Shown here piece by piece: positions 54,644 to 63,831 of a stretch of DNA of 64,000 bases. Both the position numbers and the translations under genes were made by a program. Source of the DNA: Methanobacterium sp. UBA375 (lineage in GTDB: Archaea; Methanobacteriota; Methanobacteria; Methanobacteriales; Methanobacteriaceae); contig DAGC01000012.1 in NCBI GenBank assembly GCA_002495625.1, positions 206,251-270,250 on the forward strand. Direction: 5' to 3'. Each line of letters begins with the position of its first letter. Within the stretch, counting starts at the first letter, position 1. Under the pieces are notes generated by a model that was not told the origin of the DNA, ran no database searches, and saw nothing but the letters and a program-made list of their open reading frames with translations.

Positions 54644-55063
54644 ATGAGTTATCAAAAATTGTTATCCATCATGGAAGAACTCCAAGACTATGCAGAACAG
54701 GGAATGCCCATACTCATCGAGGGTAAAAAAGACGAGGAGTCTTTAAAGGAACTGGGAATTGACGGTAATTTTATTAAAGTTTCTGGTTCCCCCCATAAGC
54801 TCTTTGAAATTGCAGAAATCGCAGCTCAATCTTCCAAAATTATTATATTAACTGATTTCGACAGAAAGGGCAACGAACTTGCCCAAAAACTTTCTGAAGA
54901 TATACAAAGACTTGGTTCTTATCCAAACCTTCAAATAAGAAGGAGAATTATGGGAATCACCCGCAGATATATCAAAGATATAGAGAGTCTTTCCAGACAC
55001 CTCCACCAACTGGAACTTGAAGAATACCCTTATGGTGTCACTGGCGATTACTATCCCATGTAA
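54644..55063 (+). CDS. Toprim domain protein (UPF0292-like)
   Basis: 139 residues. Toprim motifs: the Glu in PILIEGKKDEESL and DxD-like LTDFDRKGNELA, followed by RRIMGITRRYIKDIESL. This stand-alone archaeal Toprim family resembles RNase M5 and the DnaG Toprim domain. It lies directly upstream of dnaG, suggesting a shared nucleic-acid role; activity unproven. Confidence 0.8.
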   Translation: MSYQKLLSIMEELQDYAEQGMPILIEGKKDEESLKELGIDGNFIKVSGSPHKLFEIAEIAAQSSKIIILTDFDRKGNELAQKLSEDIQRLGSYPNLQIRRRIMGITRRYIKDIESLSRHLHQLELEEYPYGVTGDYYPM

Positions 55064-55125
55064 TATGGGCAGCGCGCCAGGTAACAGTGATTATCAGTAT
55101 CTATACAATAAGGGAGGCCCATAAA

Positions 55126-56286
55126 ATGGGAAAAGGCGAAGAAATAAGTACAACTAAATATCTCATTCACGCTCAAATTAACGCTAATGGAATTGTAGAA
55201 AAGCCCGATGTGGTGGGCGCTATTTTTGGTCAAACCGAGGGACTTCTAAGCAACGATCTTGATCTAAGAGAACTACAGAAAACCGGAAGAATCGGTAGAA
55301 TTAAAGTTAACATCAACTCCAAGGCCGGCCGATCCAAAGGAGAAATCATCATACCATCCAGCCTCGACCGGGTGGAAACCGCAATCCTGGCCGCGTCACT
55401 GGAAACCATAAACCGGGTGGGGCCCTGCGAAGCCTACATCCAGGTCTCCAAGGTAGAAGACGTCCGGGCAGTAAAAAGAAGGAAAGTCGTGGACCGGGCC
55501 AAAGAACTCTACAAAGGAATGATGGAAGAAGTAACCCCAGAAAGCCTCAAAATGATAGAAGAGGTTAAGGAGGCCATGAGAATCCATGAAATCACCGAAT
55601 ACGGGGATGAAAAGCTTCCTGCAGGTCCCAACGTCATATCATCCGATGCCATCTTAGTGGTAGAGGGAAGAGCCGATGTATTAAATTTACTACGATACGG
55701 AGTTAAAAACGCCATAGCCGTCGAAGGGGTAAGCGTCCCTAAACCCGTGGCAGAACTGACCAAAAGTAAAACAGTAACCGCATTTCTAGACGGTGACCGT
55801 GGAGGAGAACTCATACTAAAGGAACTACTCCAGGTAGGAGAAGTAGACTACGTCACCAGAGCCCCTAAAGGCAAAGAAGTGGAAGATCTAAGCAAGGATG
55901 AAGTTATGATCGCTTTAAGGGATAAAATGCCCGTGGAGCAGATAATACATGACATGGGAATCAAAACCAAAAAACCCGCCGCTGCACCAGAACCCAAAAA
56001 CGGAGACAAAATAAAGGTTCTAAAGGGCATCTTAAAAGACCTGGAAGGAACAGGAAATGCCGAAATATTAGACGACGCATTAAACATCCTCAAAGAGGTC
56101 AAAGTAGAAAACCTCTACGATGAACTTAAAAAGGTCAGTAACAACGTATACGCCGTAGTCTTCGATGGGGTAATCAGCCAGAGACTAATCGATATCTCCA
56201 AAGAAAAGGGATTAAAACACATAGTGGCGGTTAGAATCAGTGAAGTGGTGAAAAAACCCAACAATATAAAGGTAATAACCAGATAA
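55126..56286 (+). CDS. dnaG: Archaeal DnaG-like primase/exosome component
   Basis: 386 residues from the ATG 11 bases behind GGAGG; the frame is open 13 codons further upstream but without a site. N-terminal KYLIHAQINANGIVEKPDVVGAIFGQTEGLL, central Toprim domain with AILVVEGRADVLNLLRYG and AFLDGDRGGELILKEL, and a C-terminal region. In archaea this protein sits in the exosome with poly(A)-binding activity and has also been assigned weak primase activity. No zinc-binding domain as in bacterial DnaG, as expected. Confidence 0.93.
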   Translation: MGKGEEISTTKYLIHAQINANGIVEKPDVVGAIFGQTEGLLSNDLDLRELQKTGRIGRIKVNINSKAGRSKGEIIIPSSLDRVETAILAASLETINRVGPCEAYIQVSKVEDVRAVKRRKVVDRAKELYKGMMEEVTPESLKMIEEVKEAMRIHEITEYGDEKLPAGPNVISSDAILVVEGRADVLNLLRYGVKNAIAVEGVSVPKPVAELTKSKTVTAFLDGDRGGELILKELLQVGEVDYVTRAPKGKEVEDLSKDEVMIALRDKMPVEQIIHDMGIKTKKPAAAPEPKNGDKIKVLKGILKDLEGTGNAEILDDALNILKEVKVENLYDELKKVSNNVYAVVFDGVISQRLIDISKEKGLKHIVAVRISEVVKKPNNIKVITR

Positions 56287-56367
56287 AACAAGGGGGGAAT
56301 TTAAATTTCCCCGACTACTTTATTTTTTTATTAATTTATTAAAAAAAAACTCTATGGGGGTTCCTTT

Positions 56368-57879
56368 ATGTATGTGAACATGGACAAAGAATTTCTAAAG
56401 GACATAGAAACCACTAAGGATATCTTAATTCCCAAAGATCCCCTGGACCGAGTGATTGGCCACGACGACATCATAGAATTTGTTAAAATCGCAGCCAAAC
56501 AGCGGAGAAACCTGCTCCTGGTGGGTCCGCCAGGGATAGGGAAGTCACTCATTGCACAGGCCATATCCTTCCACCTGGGAAAGCCCAACGAAGAGGTAAC
56601 CGTGGTACACAACCCTGAAAGGCCGGAAAGACCCTTCGTCGAAGTTAAAACCAGGAAGGAGATGGAAACAGAAAAAAGGGATCTACAGATGGCCGAAGGG
56701 GATATAGTAAGCCCCGAAAGCGTTCCAGAAGCAGTTGCCGAGAGATTAGGATTCCGGTGCATTCACTGCGGAAGTTACAACAACGCCTATCAAAGCATCT
56801 GCCCCCGCTGCGGCGGAGACAAATACTCCCATATAAACGCCAGGAGAAAACACCTGGGAGACCTCCTGGGTATGTTCGAGATGAACAGCGACCCCATAAA
56901 CATGCCCCAGGAAAGGGTGACCACCACCCGGCCCTTAAATGACCGGGAGGAAGTGGTGATCTACGAAAGGGTGGACGGAGAAAGCATCAAGATCCTGGAC
57001 CAACACGCCCTAGAGAAGAGGAGGGAACTGGTGGAAGAAAAACCCAGAAACGTCATAGTACCCCTGAAGAGGAACATGTTCATCCAGGCCACCGGAGCCA
57101 GCGAAACCGAACTCCTGGGAGACGTAAGACACGACCCCTACGGAGGACACCCCGACCTAGGGACACAGCCATATGAAAGGGTGGTCCCTGGTGCAATCCA
57201 CGAGGCACACGAAGGAGTTCTCTTCATAGATGAAATAGTCCACATAGCCAACCTGCAGCGTTACATACTAAGCGCCATGCAGGACAAGTACTTCCCCATA
57301 GTTGGAAGAAACCCACAGAGCGCCGGAAGCTCAGTGAAGGTACAGGACGTCCCCTGCGACTTCATATTCGTAGGCGCATGCAACATAAGGGATATAAAAT
57401 ACATACTCCCACCACTACGCTCCAGGATACAGGGAGAAGGCTATGAAATCCTCATGCGCACCACCATGCCAGACACACCCGAAAACGAAGCCAAACTGGC
57501 CCAATTCGTAGCCCAGGAAATAAAAATGGACGGAAAAATACCCCACGCCACCAGATCAGCCATTGCAATACTATTAGATGAATCCCGGAGAAGGGCAAAA
57601 GTTATAGACGACCAGAAAAATTCCCTGACCCTAAGATTAAGAGACCTCGGCGGAGTGATCCGCATGGCCGGTGACGTGGCCATAATGGAAGACAAAGACT
57701 TAATCGAAGACAAACACATGCACTTCGCCATAAAAAAATCCCTATCCATCGAAGACCAGATAATAAACCGGTACAAAACCTTCGAAAACGCCATGCAACA
57801 GGATTATTCAAGTGCCCAGAAGATGGGTAATGGGAAAGATGGGTTGCCCAATGAGAATGTGGATCGGAGTTATATGTAG
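56368..57879 (+). CDS. LonB-like AAA+ ATPase with internal zinc ribbon and no protease domain
   Basis: 503 residues, ATG behind GGGGG. Walker A GPPGIGKSL (from residue 53), a zinc ribbon inserted at 131-148 (CIHC then CPRC), Walker B GVLFIDEI (Asp288) and an arginine-finger region PPLRSRIQGEGYEI. The ATPase resembles archaeal LonB, but the protein ends where the Ser/Lys protease domain would begin and no membrane helix interrupts the ATPase. It may act as a stand-alone remodelling ATPase. It is 80 bases downstream of dnaG on the same strand. Confidence 0.8.
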   Translation: MYVNMDKEFLKDIETTKDILIPKDPLDRVIGHDDIIEFVKIAAKQRRNLLLVGPPGIGKSLIAQAISFHLGKPNEEVTVVHNPERPERPFVEVKTRKEMETEKRDLQMAEGDIVSPESVPEAVAERLGFRCIHCGSYNNAYQSICPRCGGDKYSHINARRKHLGDLLGMFEMNSDPINMPQERVTTTRPLNDREEVVIYERVDGESIKILDQHALEKRRELVEEKPRNVIVPLKRNMFIQATGASETELLGDVRHDPYGGHPDLGTQPYERVVPGAIHEAHEGVLFIDEIVHIANLQRYILSAMQDKYFPIVGRNPQSAGSSVKVQDVPCDFIFVGACNIRDIKYILPPLRSRIQGEGYEILMRTTMPDTPENEAKLAQFVAQEIKMDGKIPHATRSAIAILLDESRRRAKVIDDQKNSLTLRLRDLGGVIRMAGDVAIMEDKDLIEDKHMHFAIKKSLSIEDQIINRYKTFENAMQQDYSSAQKMGNGKDGLPNENVDRSYM

Positions 57880-58096
57880 ATTGTGTTCTAAAATCAACAC
57901 TCTTTAACATCATATTCTTTTATTCTTTGTTTATTTCGTCTTTTTCAATTTTATATTATCAACTCCTAACTGCAAAAACCATCATTGTTATTCTTGTTAT
58001 GGTATCTTCGCTCAATTAGATCACTTCAATGGAAATTCATATCATTACTTCATATATTTCCAAAATTATAAAATAAAAAGTTATAGAGCTTATTTT

Positions 58097-58783
58097 TTAT
58101 CCATAAATACCACTTAAAACATAGGATAAAATTTCCAAGCAAATTATGATGGCAATAGTAACTCCAATCATAAAATATAATCCTTTACGGGTTCTTGTAT
58201 CTACCGGGGAGATTTTATTTAGTTTATCCGGGAAAAGAACTAGTGTTTGGCCTATTAAACCCATGAAAATCATGATAAGCCCTTTTTGTATGGGGTTATC
58301 TGGGAAATTAAGCATGGAAAAACCCCAAATGGTGGATGCGCTTCCACTTGCAAAGGAAAATAAAAGGTAATATAATGGATTGTATCCGGGTCCACCGCTG
58401 ATCAGATTGGAGCCACTGTAAACTGGATTTTGAGCAGAAGGAATACTAGTATCATTGAAGGTACCTTTGCGGAGGATCATTAACAGAATAGTAAACAGTG
58501 ATAAACAATATACCTATGAAACTAGTTAAATTATGAAATCCCACTACTATAGGATAATAAAGAACTAGGGGAAGTATGATTATATACATTAAAAGGACCC
58601 ATGAAAGTCCTTCATAGGTATAACAACTCATATTTTTACATTTGGATTTTTTATTTTTATTCCCATTATTTTTTCCAGTTTTGCAGTGATCAAATTCTCA
58701 AAGAACAATAAAATAGTTCCAATAATCATTCCAAGAAATAAGAATGCCATAAAAGTTAAACCATTAAATACATTTATATCCAA
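58097..58783 (-). pseudogene. Frameshifted paralog of the membrane protein at 59460
   Basis: A TTG seven bases after GGAGG opens DINVFNGLTFMAFLFLGMII and continues to KIMGIKIKNPNVK, then the frame is broken near 58635; YEGLSWVLLMYIIILPLVLYYPIVVGF follows in another frame, and a second shift near 58485 leads to the 127-codon frame RKGTFNDTSIPSAQNP to the stop at 58097. Joined, these align end to end with the intact 212-residue protein at 59460 (KLEKMFNIKIKRPDDDY, YEGM, YYPIVVS, GFSMLNFP). Two shifts suggest a pseudogene; a sequencing error is the alternative. Confidence 0.7.
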
Positions 58784-58935
58784 TTTGTTACCTCCATTAA
58801 AAAATAAGTTTATCAGAAATGTGTTGGCACACCCGTTCAGTTGCCATGTTTTAACTGGTACTGCATCACATCATCAGTTACCTTGTCCCATGTAATAGGT
58901 AAAAGTTTGGATGGTTTCAAAACCTTTAATGTTAA

Positions 58936-59436
58936 CTACTTTAGTCTTTCTTTGATTTCGTTTTTGTCGAGTTTTAAGGTCATTAGTATGTCAACATTAC
59001 TAAAATCTTCTAGGGAAGCTGTGAAAGATGGTTTTCCTAATGGTCCCCCAACGAGCTTTTCTATTACAACATCAAATGTTAAATCATTTTTTAAATCGAA
59101 TATTATATCTTTTATTAGGCCTAAAAGTGGTTCTTCGTTGGTTTTCACAACTCGGTACTGGAAATTTTTAAAAAAATAATCCTCTGGAGAGGACACTTCT
59201 ATTGGAGTTGCAATGTTTTGTTCTTCTTTGGATGATTTTAAGTGTATATTACTGTTAATTTTGTTTATTTCATCTATATCCGCTGTGAAGTACTTTTTAC
59301 TGAATATTCCTCCTGTTGAAATGAGAATATTTCTGATTTTAAATTGTTCACAGTCAATACCAAGATCAGAAACCTTACCTATCTGAACACCATCATTATC
59401 CAGAACTTTCATTCCTTTAAGTTTTTCAGCATTCAT
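58936..59436 (-). CDS. PRC-barrel domain protein
   Basis: 166 residues with two PRC-barrel-like halves: GMKVLDNDGVQIGKVSDLGID at the start and PLLGLIKDIIFDLKNDLTFD in the middle. PRC-barrels occur in photosynthetic reaction centre H subunits and in RimM, and many small archaeal copies are of unknown role in RNA or membrane-associated complexes. It is sandwiched between the intact and broken copies of a membrane protein, all on one strand, so it may function with that protein. Confidence 0.8.
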   Translation of the reverse strand: MNAEKLKGMKVLDNDGVQIGKVSDLGIDCEQFKIRNILISTGGIFSKKYFTADIDEINKINSNIHLKSSKEEQNIATPIEVSSPEDYFFKNFQYRVVKTNEEPLLGLIKDIIFDLKNDLTFDVVIEKLVGGPLGKPSFTASLEDFSNVDILMTLKLDKNEIKERLK

Positions 59437-59459
59437 TAAACCATATCCCCTTATTAACT

Positions 59460-60098
59460 CTATATTCCGAAAACCATTGATTGAACCACGATCCAGATGA
59501 TATGAGTAACTATGAATAAGATCACTGCTATTACTGCCATGAACCTTAAACCATTACTGCTTCTTAGATCTACGGATAATGCTTTATCCAGATAATCTGG
59601 GAACAGGGGTATGGTCATGGCTATTAACCCCATTCCAAGTACAATATATGCAAGTTCTGATGGAATGTTGGGAAAATTCAGCATAGAAAATCCCCTAAGT
59701 ACCATAAACCAACCTGCGCCCAATGAAATAAAAAGATAGGCACCAGGATGGTAACCCATACCTGTACTTTCCTGGATGCTGGCATCACCAAATGTTTTAA
59801 GTCTTAAAAGCATTAATATCGAAGGATAAAGAAAACCGACAGCAATACCCAGAAACGCGGGGAGATTACCATAAGAAACAACAATTGGATAATACATAAA
59901 TAGTAAAAGTGAACCAAAAACTAAAGGCATCCAAATAACCATACCTTCATAACTATAATCATCATCAGGACGTTTAATTTTAATGTTGAACATTTTTTCT
60001 AATTTTTTCTCGATTGGTTTAATATAAACTGTTAAAACAATAACACCCAAAACCAAGTAAAGACCAACAAATATCATAACTGCTAAATGTCCATCCAT
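59460..60098 (-). CDS. Membrane protein of unknown function (intact paralog)
   Basis: 212 residues from the ATG following AGGTGAT (a TTG one codon earlier is possible). Six hydrophobic helices with a charged cytoplasmic segment KKLEKMFNIKIKRPDDDYSY between the first two, then GFSMLNFPNIP and VDLRSSNGLRFMAVI. A second copy, frameshifted, is at 58097. No annotated family was recognised. The neighbours are a PRC-barrel protein and a secreted pseudomurein-binding protein. Confidence 0.7.
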   Translation of the reverse strand: MDGHLAVMIFVGLYLVLGVIVLTVYIKPIEKKLEKMFNIKIKRPDDDYSYEGMVIWMPLVFGSLLLFMYYPIVVSYGNLPAFLGIAVGFLYPSILMLLRLKTFGDASIQESTGMGYHPGAYLFISLGAGWFMVLRGFSMLNFPNIPSELAYIVLGMGLIAMTIPLFPDYLDKALSVDLRSSNGLRFMAVIAVILFIVTHIIWIVVQSMVFGI

Positions 60099-60138
60099 CA
60101 AATCACCTGAATTAATATTAAAAACTAATAGAATATAC

Positions 60139-62553
60139 TTACCGGAATTTATCTATAGTTTTCGACATTGTTTCTCCATATATCCAATTAGTTGTAACTG
60201 TTTTTATGGCTTCACCAGAATTACCTCCAAGCATTCCCTGTACAATAGTCTTTTTATAACCACCTTCTTTAACAGACCATTTCATTGCTTGCTTAAAGGT
60301 TGGTGTTATCGCTGCTTTCAATGTAACAGCTTCAGGCCCTGCTAATGATAAACCCACAGAAGCACCGAAATCTACCCAATTATAAGGATTAGTCGGATCC
60401 TGGAATAAACCTGAAGCATCTGCAGAAATAATTAGCCCACCTGCTAAAAGGAGTAAACCTAATGGAGGGCATGCTCCAAAAGCGATTAAACCTGCTGTAA
60501 TGAGCAGTCCACCAGCTACACCCTCCGCACCACTCTCCTTAAATCCATCATAGAAATTCTGTGCATATTGACCAACATTATCTGTAAGAGGACCATGATA
60601 ACAATAAGCCGGACTCATTGTCTCAGCACCCTTAAGTTGGAAGCCCTGATTATCAAGTATGTCCTTAACCACACCAGTTGTTAAATCAATTATTATCTTA
60701 AATCTAGCATCATTATCAAGTGTCAATGTAGCTGTGTTATTTTGCGTATCAAATGTGATTGAGAATGGTTCACCTGCGAGAATACTTGAGACAACACCAG
60801 AAACTGTTGAATTAATAGAAACACCAGTCGAACCAAGAACTCCTTGTTCAATTTCAGAAAGTAGAAGAGAACAAACAAACCTGAATGATTTCGTATTATC
60901 TGCACCGCCATTTACACCCATTCCCATCGCAGGATCCTGACAGTGCACATAACCAGTGCCACCAGTTACACCACCCATAACCACTGTAAACATATTTCTA
61001 CTCCATGTTATATTTAATTGAGGGGCTATTTCATCTGCTAACTTATCACTGAGCCATAGGGTAGTTAAAGCTGTCATGAAGGTACCATATGATGCTTTCA
61101 TGTAACCTACAGGGTACGTGGAATTCTTATTCAGCCAGTATTGAACCATATCATCTGTTACTTTGGTAGTGGCAATGGCAAAGCTCTGTATAATTTCAAA
61201 TCCAGCATTTTGTTCGTTTATATAGGTTATGGTTTCATTTTTGGTTAATGATCTTCCCGAGTATGTTAAGGTTGTGTTGATATTATCACAGAAGCTGTCT
61301 CTGTGATAATAAGCCATGTAACGATCACCTTCTGTGAGATCTGGATCATTATACATTTCTTGAAGCATACCTCCAAGATCTTGACCATTTTGCTCTGCAA
61401 AGTTTAATAGCCGACCATACCCCATAAATAAATTAGGATTAATTTCCACGCCTGTAATAGTTGGATCACCGTACTCAAACCACCAAAGTTCTTCATCAAA
61501 CCAGAGAAAGTAAGAATTGGCGAACCATTTCGTTAAAATAATGTTACCATTAACTATGACATTAACTTCACAAATGCCTGGTTCATCTACATGATGATAC
61601 ACAACACTCACCCATGTAACTGGATCTGTTAAATTGATCTGTTGACTAATATTAAGACCAGTTGTACGGGAAGGTAAACTTAAAACATTATCTACCTCTA
61701 TGTTTAATAATGATTGTGTTGTTTGTGGAGTGGTAATGTTATATGTTCTACTTTGAACTACAGCTTGATTACCCATATTATCCGCCGCAATAAACTTCAA
61801 TGTAGTCGTGGTGGAAATAACAATGGGAGCAGTATACTTGGTACTGGAAGTGGTAGGCGTACTACCATTTTTAGTGTAATAGATAGCAGGATTGGAATCG
61901 GCATTGTCATTCGCTGTTAATATTACTGATTTAGTAGTGTTATAAGCACCTGATCCCGGGCTGGCGGTTACTGTGGGTGGCGTAGTGTCTTGTATATTCG
62001 CTCCTCCAGTGGTTCCTGGGATATTTAGCACGTTCATTGTGCTGGGTAGTTGTCCATTGATTTTGTAATAACGCATTATTTTTGCATAAAAATATACCAA
62101 AGATTCGTAGCGGATATTGCCAAGAGGACTACTGGCGTAGTTGGGTGCACGTCCATTAGAGCTGATGAAAGATTTAACGTTGTTAGCAATAGTGATATAT
62201 TGAGATTTAGTTAAATTTCCGGTTGCTGAACCAGAGGGACTAGGGGCAGCACCAACACTATTTATGGCTACTGGTGTCTTTACATTCTGGTTCACCTGTA
62301 CCGTGGTTTTGGTTAGGGTGTATAGGAATGAGGGGCTGGTGCTGTTTTCACCATTTACTTTCACATAACCAGGTATCTTATAACCATTACTTTGAGTTTG
62401 ACTTACAACCGCAGTAGAACCATAACCCACCTCATCAACTGTTAAATTCGCAGCACTAACACTGCCTGAAAGACTTAAAACCGCAAAAACCATAAAAACA
62501 AATAGAAAAATGCCTTTAAACTTTAACAAACATTTAATTCCTTTAATTAACAT
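60139..62553 (-). CDS. Secreted pseudomurein-binding repeat protein with a large novel C-terminal region
   Basis: 804 residues from the ATG behind GGGGTG; the frame is open 17 codons further upstream without a site. Signal peptide ending near SGSVSAANL. A pseudomurein-binding repeat (LTKSQYITIANNVKSFI, then YESLVYFYAKIMRYYKING) anchors it to the pseudomurein wall. Next comes a chitobiase/FN3-like beta domain (TPPTVTASPGSGAYNTTK, IYYTKNGSTPTTS). Residues from about 310 onward form a large region with several Cys and Trp, a glycine-rich hydrophobic stretch near 700 (GGLLITAGLIAFGACP) and no family I recognise. Points to a Methanobacteriales cell wall. Confidence 0.8.
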   Translation of the reverse strand: MLIKGIKCLLKFKGIFLFVFMVFAVLSLSGSVSAANLTVDEVGYGSTAVVSQTQSNGYKIPGYVKVNGENSTSPSFLYTLTKTTVQVNQNVKTPVAINSVGAAPSPSGSATGNLTKSQYITIANNVKSFISSNGRAPNYASSPLGNIRYESLVYFYAKIMRYYKINGQLPSTMNVLNIPGTTGGANIQDTTPPTVTASPGSGAYNTTKSVILTANDNADSNPAIYYTKNGSTPTTSSTKYTAPIVISTTTTLKFIAADNMGNQAVVQSRTYNITTPQTTQSLLNIEVDNVLSLPSRTTGLNISQQINLTDPVTWVSVVYHHVDEPGICEVNVIVNGNIILTKWFANSYFLWFDEELWWFEYGDPTITGVEINPNLFMGYGRLLNFAEQNGQDLGGMLQEMYNDPDLTEGDRYMAYYHRDSFCDNINTTLTYSGRSLTKNETITYINEQNAGFEIIQSFAIATTKVTDDMVQYWLNKNSTYPVGYMKASYGTFMTALTTLWLSDKLADEIAPQLNITWSRNMFTVVMGGVTGGTGYVHCQDPAMGMGVNGGADNTKSFRFVCSLLLSEIEQGVLGSTGVSINSTVSGVVSSILAGEPFSITFDTQNNTATLTLDNDARFKIIIDLTTGVVKDILDNQGFQLKGAETMSPAYCYHGPLTDNVGQYAQNFYDGFKESGAEGVAGGLLITAGLIAFGACPPLGLLLLAGGLIISADASGLFQDPTNPYNWVDFGASVGLSLAGPEAVTLKAAITPTFKQAMKWSVKEGGYKKTIVQGMLGGNSGEAIKTVTTNWIYGETMSKTIDKFR

Positions 62554-62889
62554 TAAAAATACACCCCAAATAAAAATTTTCAAGTTTATTTGAATTTTTT
62601 TCAATAAATCTTTATTAATAGTTGGTTATCAGTAACCCATATATAAAATTTTCTAAATATAAAATATTATTACCTAAACATCAAAAATAAACCAAAAAGT
62701 AATACTACTAATTTTAATTTTAGAAATAATTGGTTCGCTTTTTATATTGAAATATCATTTTCGTGGTCATTTCAACATTAAATTCCCACAAATACCAGAA
62801 TATTAATATATGTCTTTAAAAAAATATATTTTAAGAACTAAATTCCTAACTTTGTGGTATAGAGTTAAATTTTGTGGGAGAAGAACCAA
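62554..62889. other. Divergent A/T-rich intergenic region
   Basis: No gene recognised. It separates the surface-protein gene and xerA, which point away from each other. Copies of CCACAAA and its complement TTTGTGG occur near 62791, 62850 and 62872, but they do not form a convincing recombination site. Confidence 0.4.
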
Positions 62890-63831
62890 TTGCAAGATGT
62901 AATCGCCGGTGACGAGTACAGTGACCGGAAAAATATTCTGGAAGTTTTTAATTTCCCGGAAAAGTTGGAAGATTACCTTTTCGAATTAGAGATAAGAAAC
63001 TACTCACTCAACACAATCAAGACTTACAAATCCATTATCAACAATTTTTATAAGTACCTGAAGAATGGTAAGGAAATATACGATGAGAGACTCATTTTAA
63101 GGACATTCAAGAAGTACATAGTTTACCTTAAAAGGGATAAGAAGGTGTCCCAAAACTACATCTACCTGGTAACCGTGGTCTTAAAGAAATTCTTTGAATT
63201 CAGTGGCATCGGGGTTCTTAAGGATGTTAAAACACCTAAAAGAACCAAATCACTGCCTAAATCATTGAATGAAGATGAAGTGCGCCGGTTGATTAACGCT
63301 TTAGATGATTACCAGACCATAGACCCTCCCACAGCGCATGCAGAATTTTTAAGGCGGAGAAACAAGTTAATCCTAGCTCTTTTGTACTCTTCAGGTCTCA
63401 GGGTCTCTGAACTAGTCACTTTACGTATTGACAGTGTGGATCTACATGATAGGACTATAAGGATCCGGGGAAAAGGAGAAAAGGACCGTATTGTCTTGTT
63501 TGATGATAATACCAAGGTGTTAATTGAGGATTACCTGGAAAAGCGGGATGATGACAGTGAATACCTCTTCATAAACCGTAACTATGAACACCTCACCCCT
63601 CGCTACGTGCAGATGATGATCAAGGACTACGCCCGTGTGGCCGGTATCAAAAAGAAGGTGACACCCCATATACTGCGGCATTCATTCGCCACTCACCTCT
63701 TAAAAAATGGGGTGGATATCCGGGCTATCCAGCAGCTTCTGGGACATTCCAATCTTTCCACCACCCAGATCTATACCAGTGTGGATATGAACACCCTTAA
63801 AAATGTCTATGACCGGGCCAAGCTTGGTTAA
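62890..63831 (+). CDS. xerA: XerA-type tyrosine recombinase
   Basis: 313 residues from a TTG nine bases behind GGGAG (an in-frame TTG six codons upstream overlaps that site). N-terminal SAM-like core-binding domain (LEIRNYSLNTIKTYKSIINNF), catalytic domain with SSGLRVSELVTL (Arg), HILRHSFATHLL (His-x-x-Arg), LGHSNLSTTQIYTSVD (His and the nucleophilic Tyr). Archaeal XerA resolves chromosome dimers at a dif-like site. No sign of a surrounding prophage or integrated plasmid, so a housekeeping role is more likely than an integrase. The last 170 bases of the window are empty. Confidence 0.88.
   Translation: MQDVIAGDEYSDRKNILEVFNFPEKLEDYLFELEIRNYSLNTIKTYKSIINNFYKYLKNGKEIYDERLILRTFKKYIVYLKRDKKVSQNYIYLVTVVLKKFFEFSGIGVLKDVKTPKRTKSLPKSLNEDEVRRLINALDDYQTIDPPTAHAEFLRRRNKLILALLYSSGLRVSELVTLRIDSVDLHDRTIRIRGKGEKDRIVLFDDNTKVLIEDYLEKRDDDSEYLFINRNYEHLTPRYVQMMIKDYARVAGIKKKVTPHILRHSFATHLLKNGVDIRAIQQLLGHSNLSTTQIYTSVDMNTLKNVYDRAKLG

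Noticed and set aside
62605..62870. A dif-like or att site upstream of the tyrosine recombinase
   Set aside because: CCACAAA/TTTGTGG copies are present but arms and spacers do not form the 11-6-11 layout of Xer sites, and there are no integrated-element genes or tRNA next to it.
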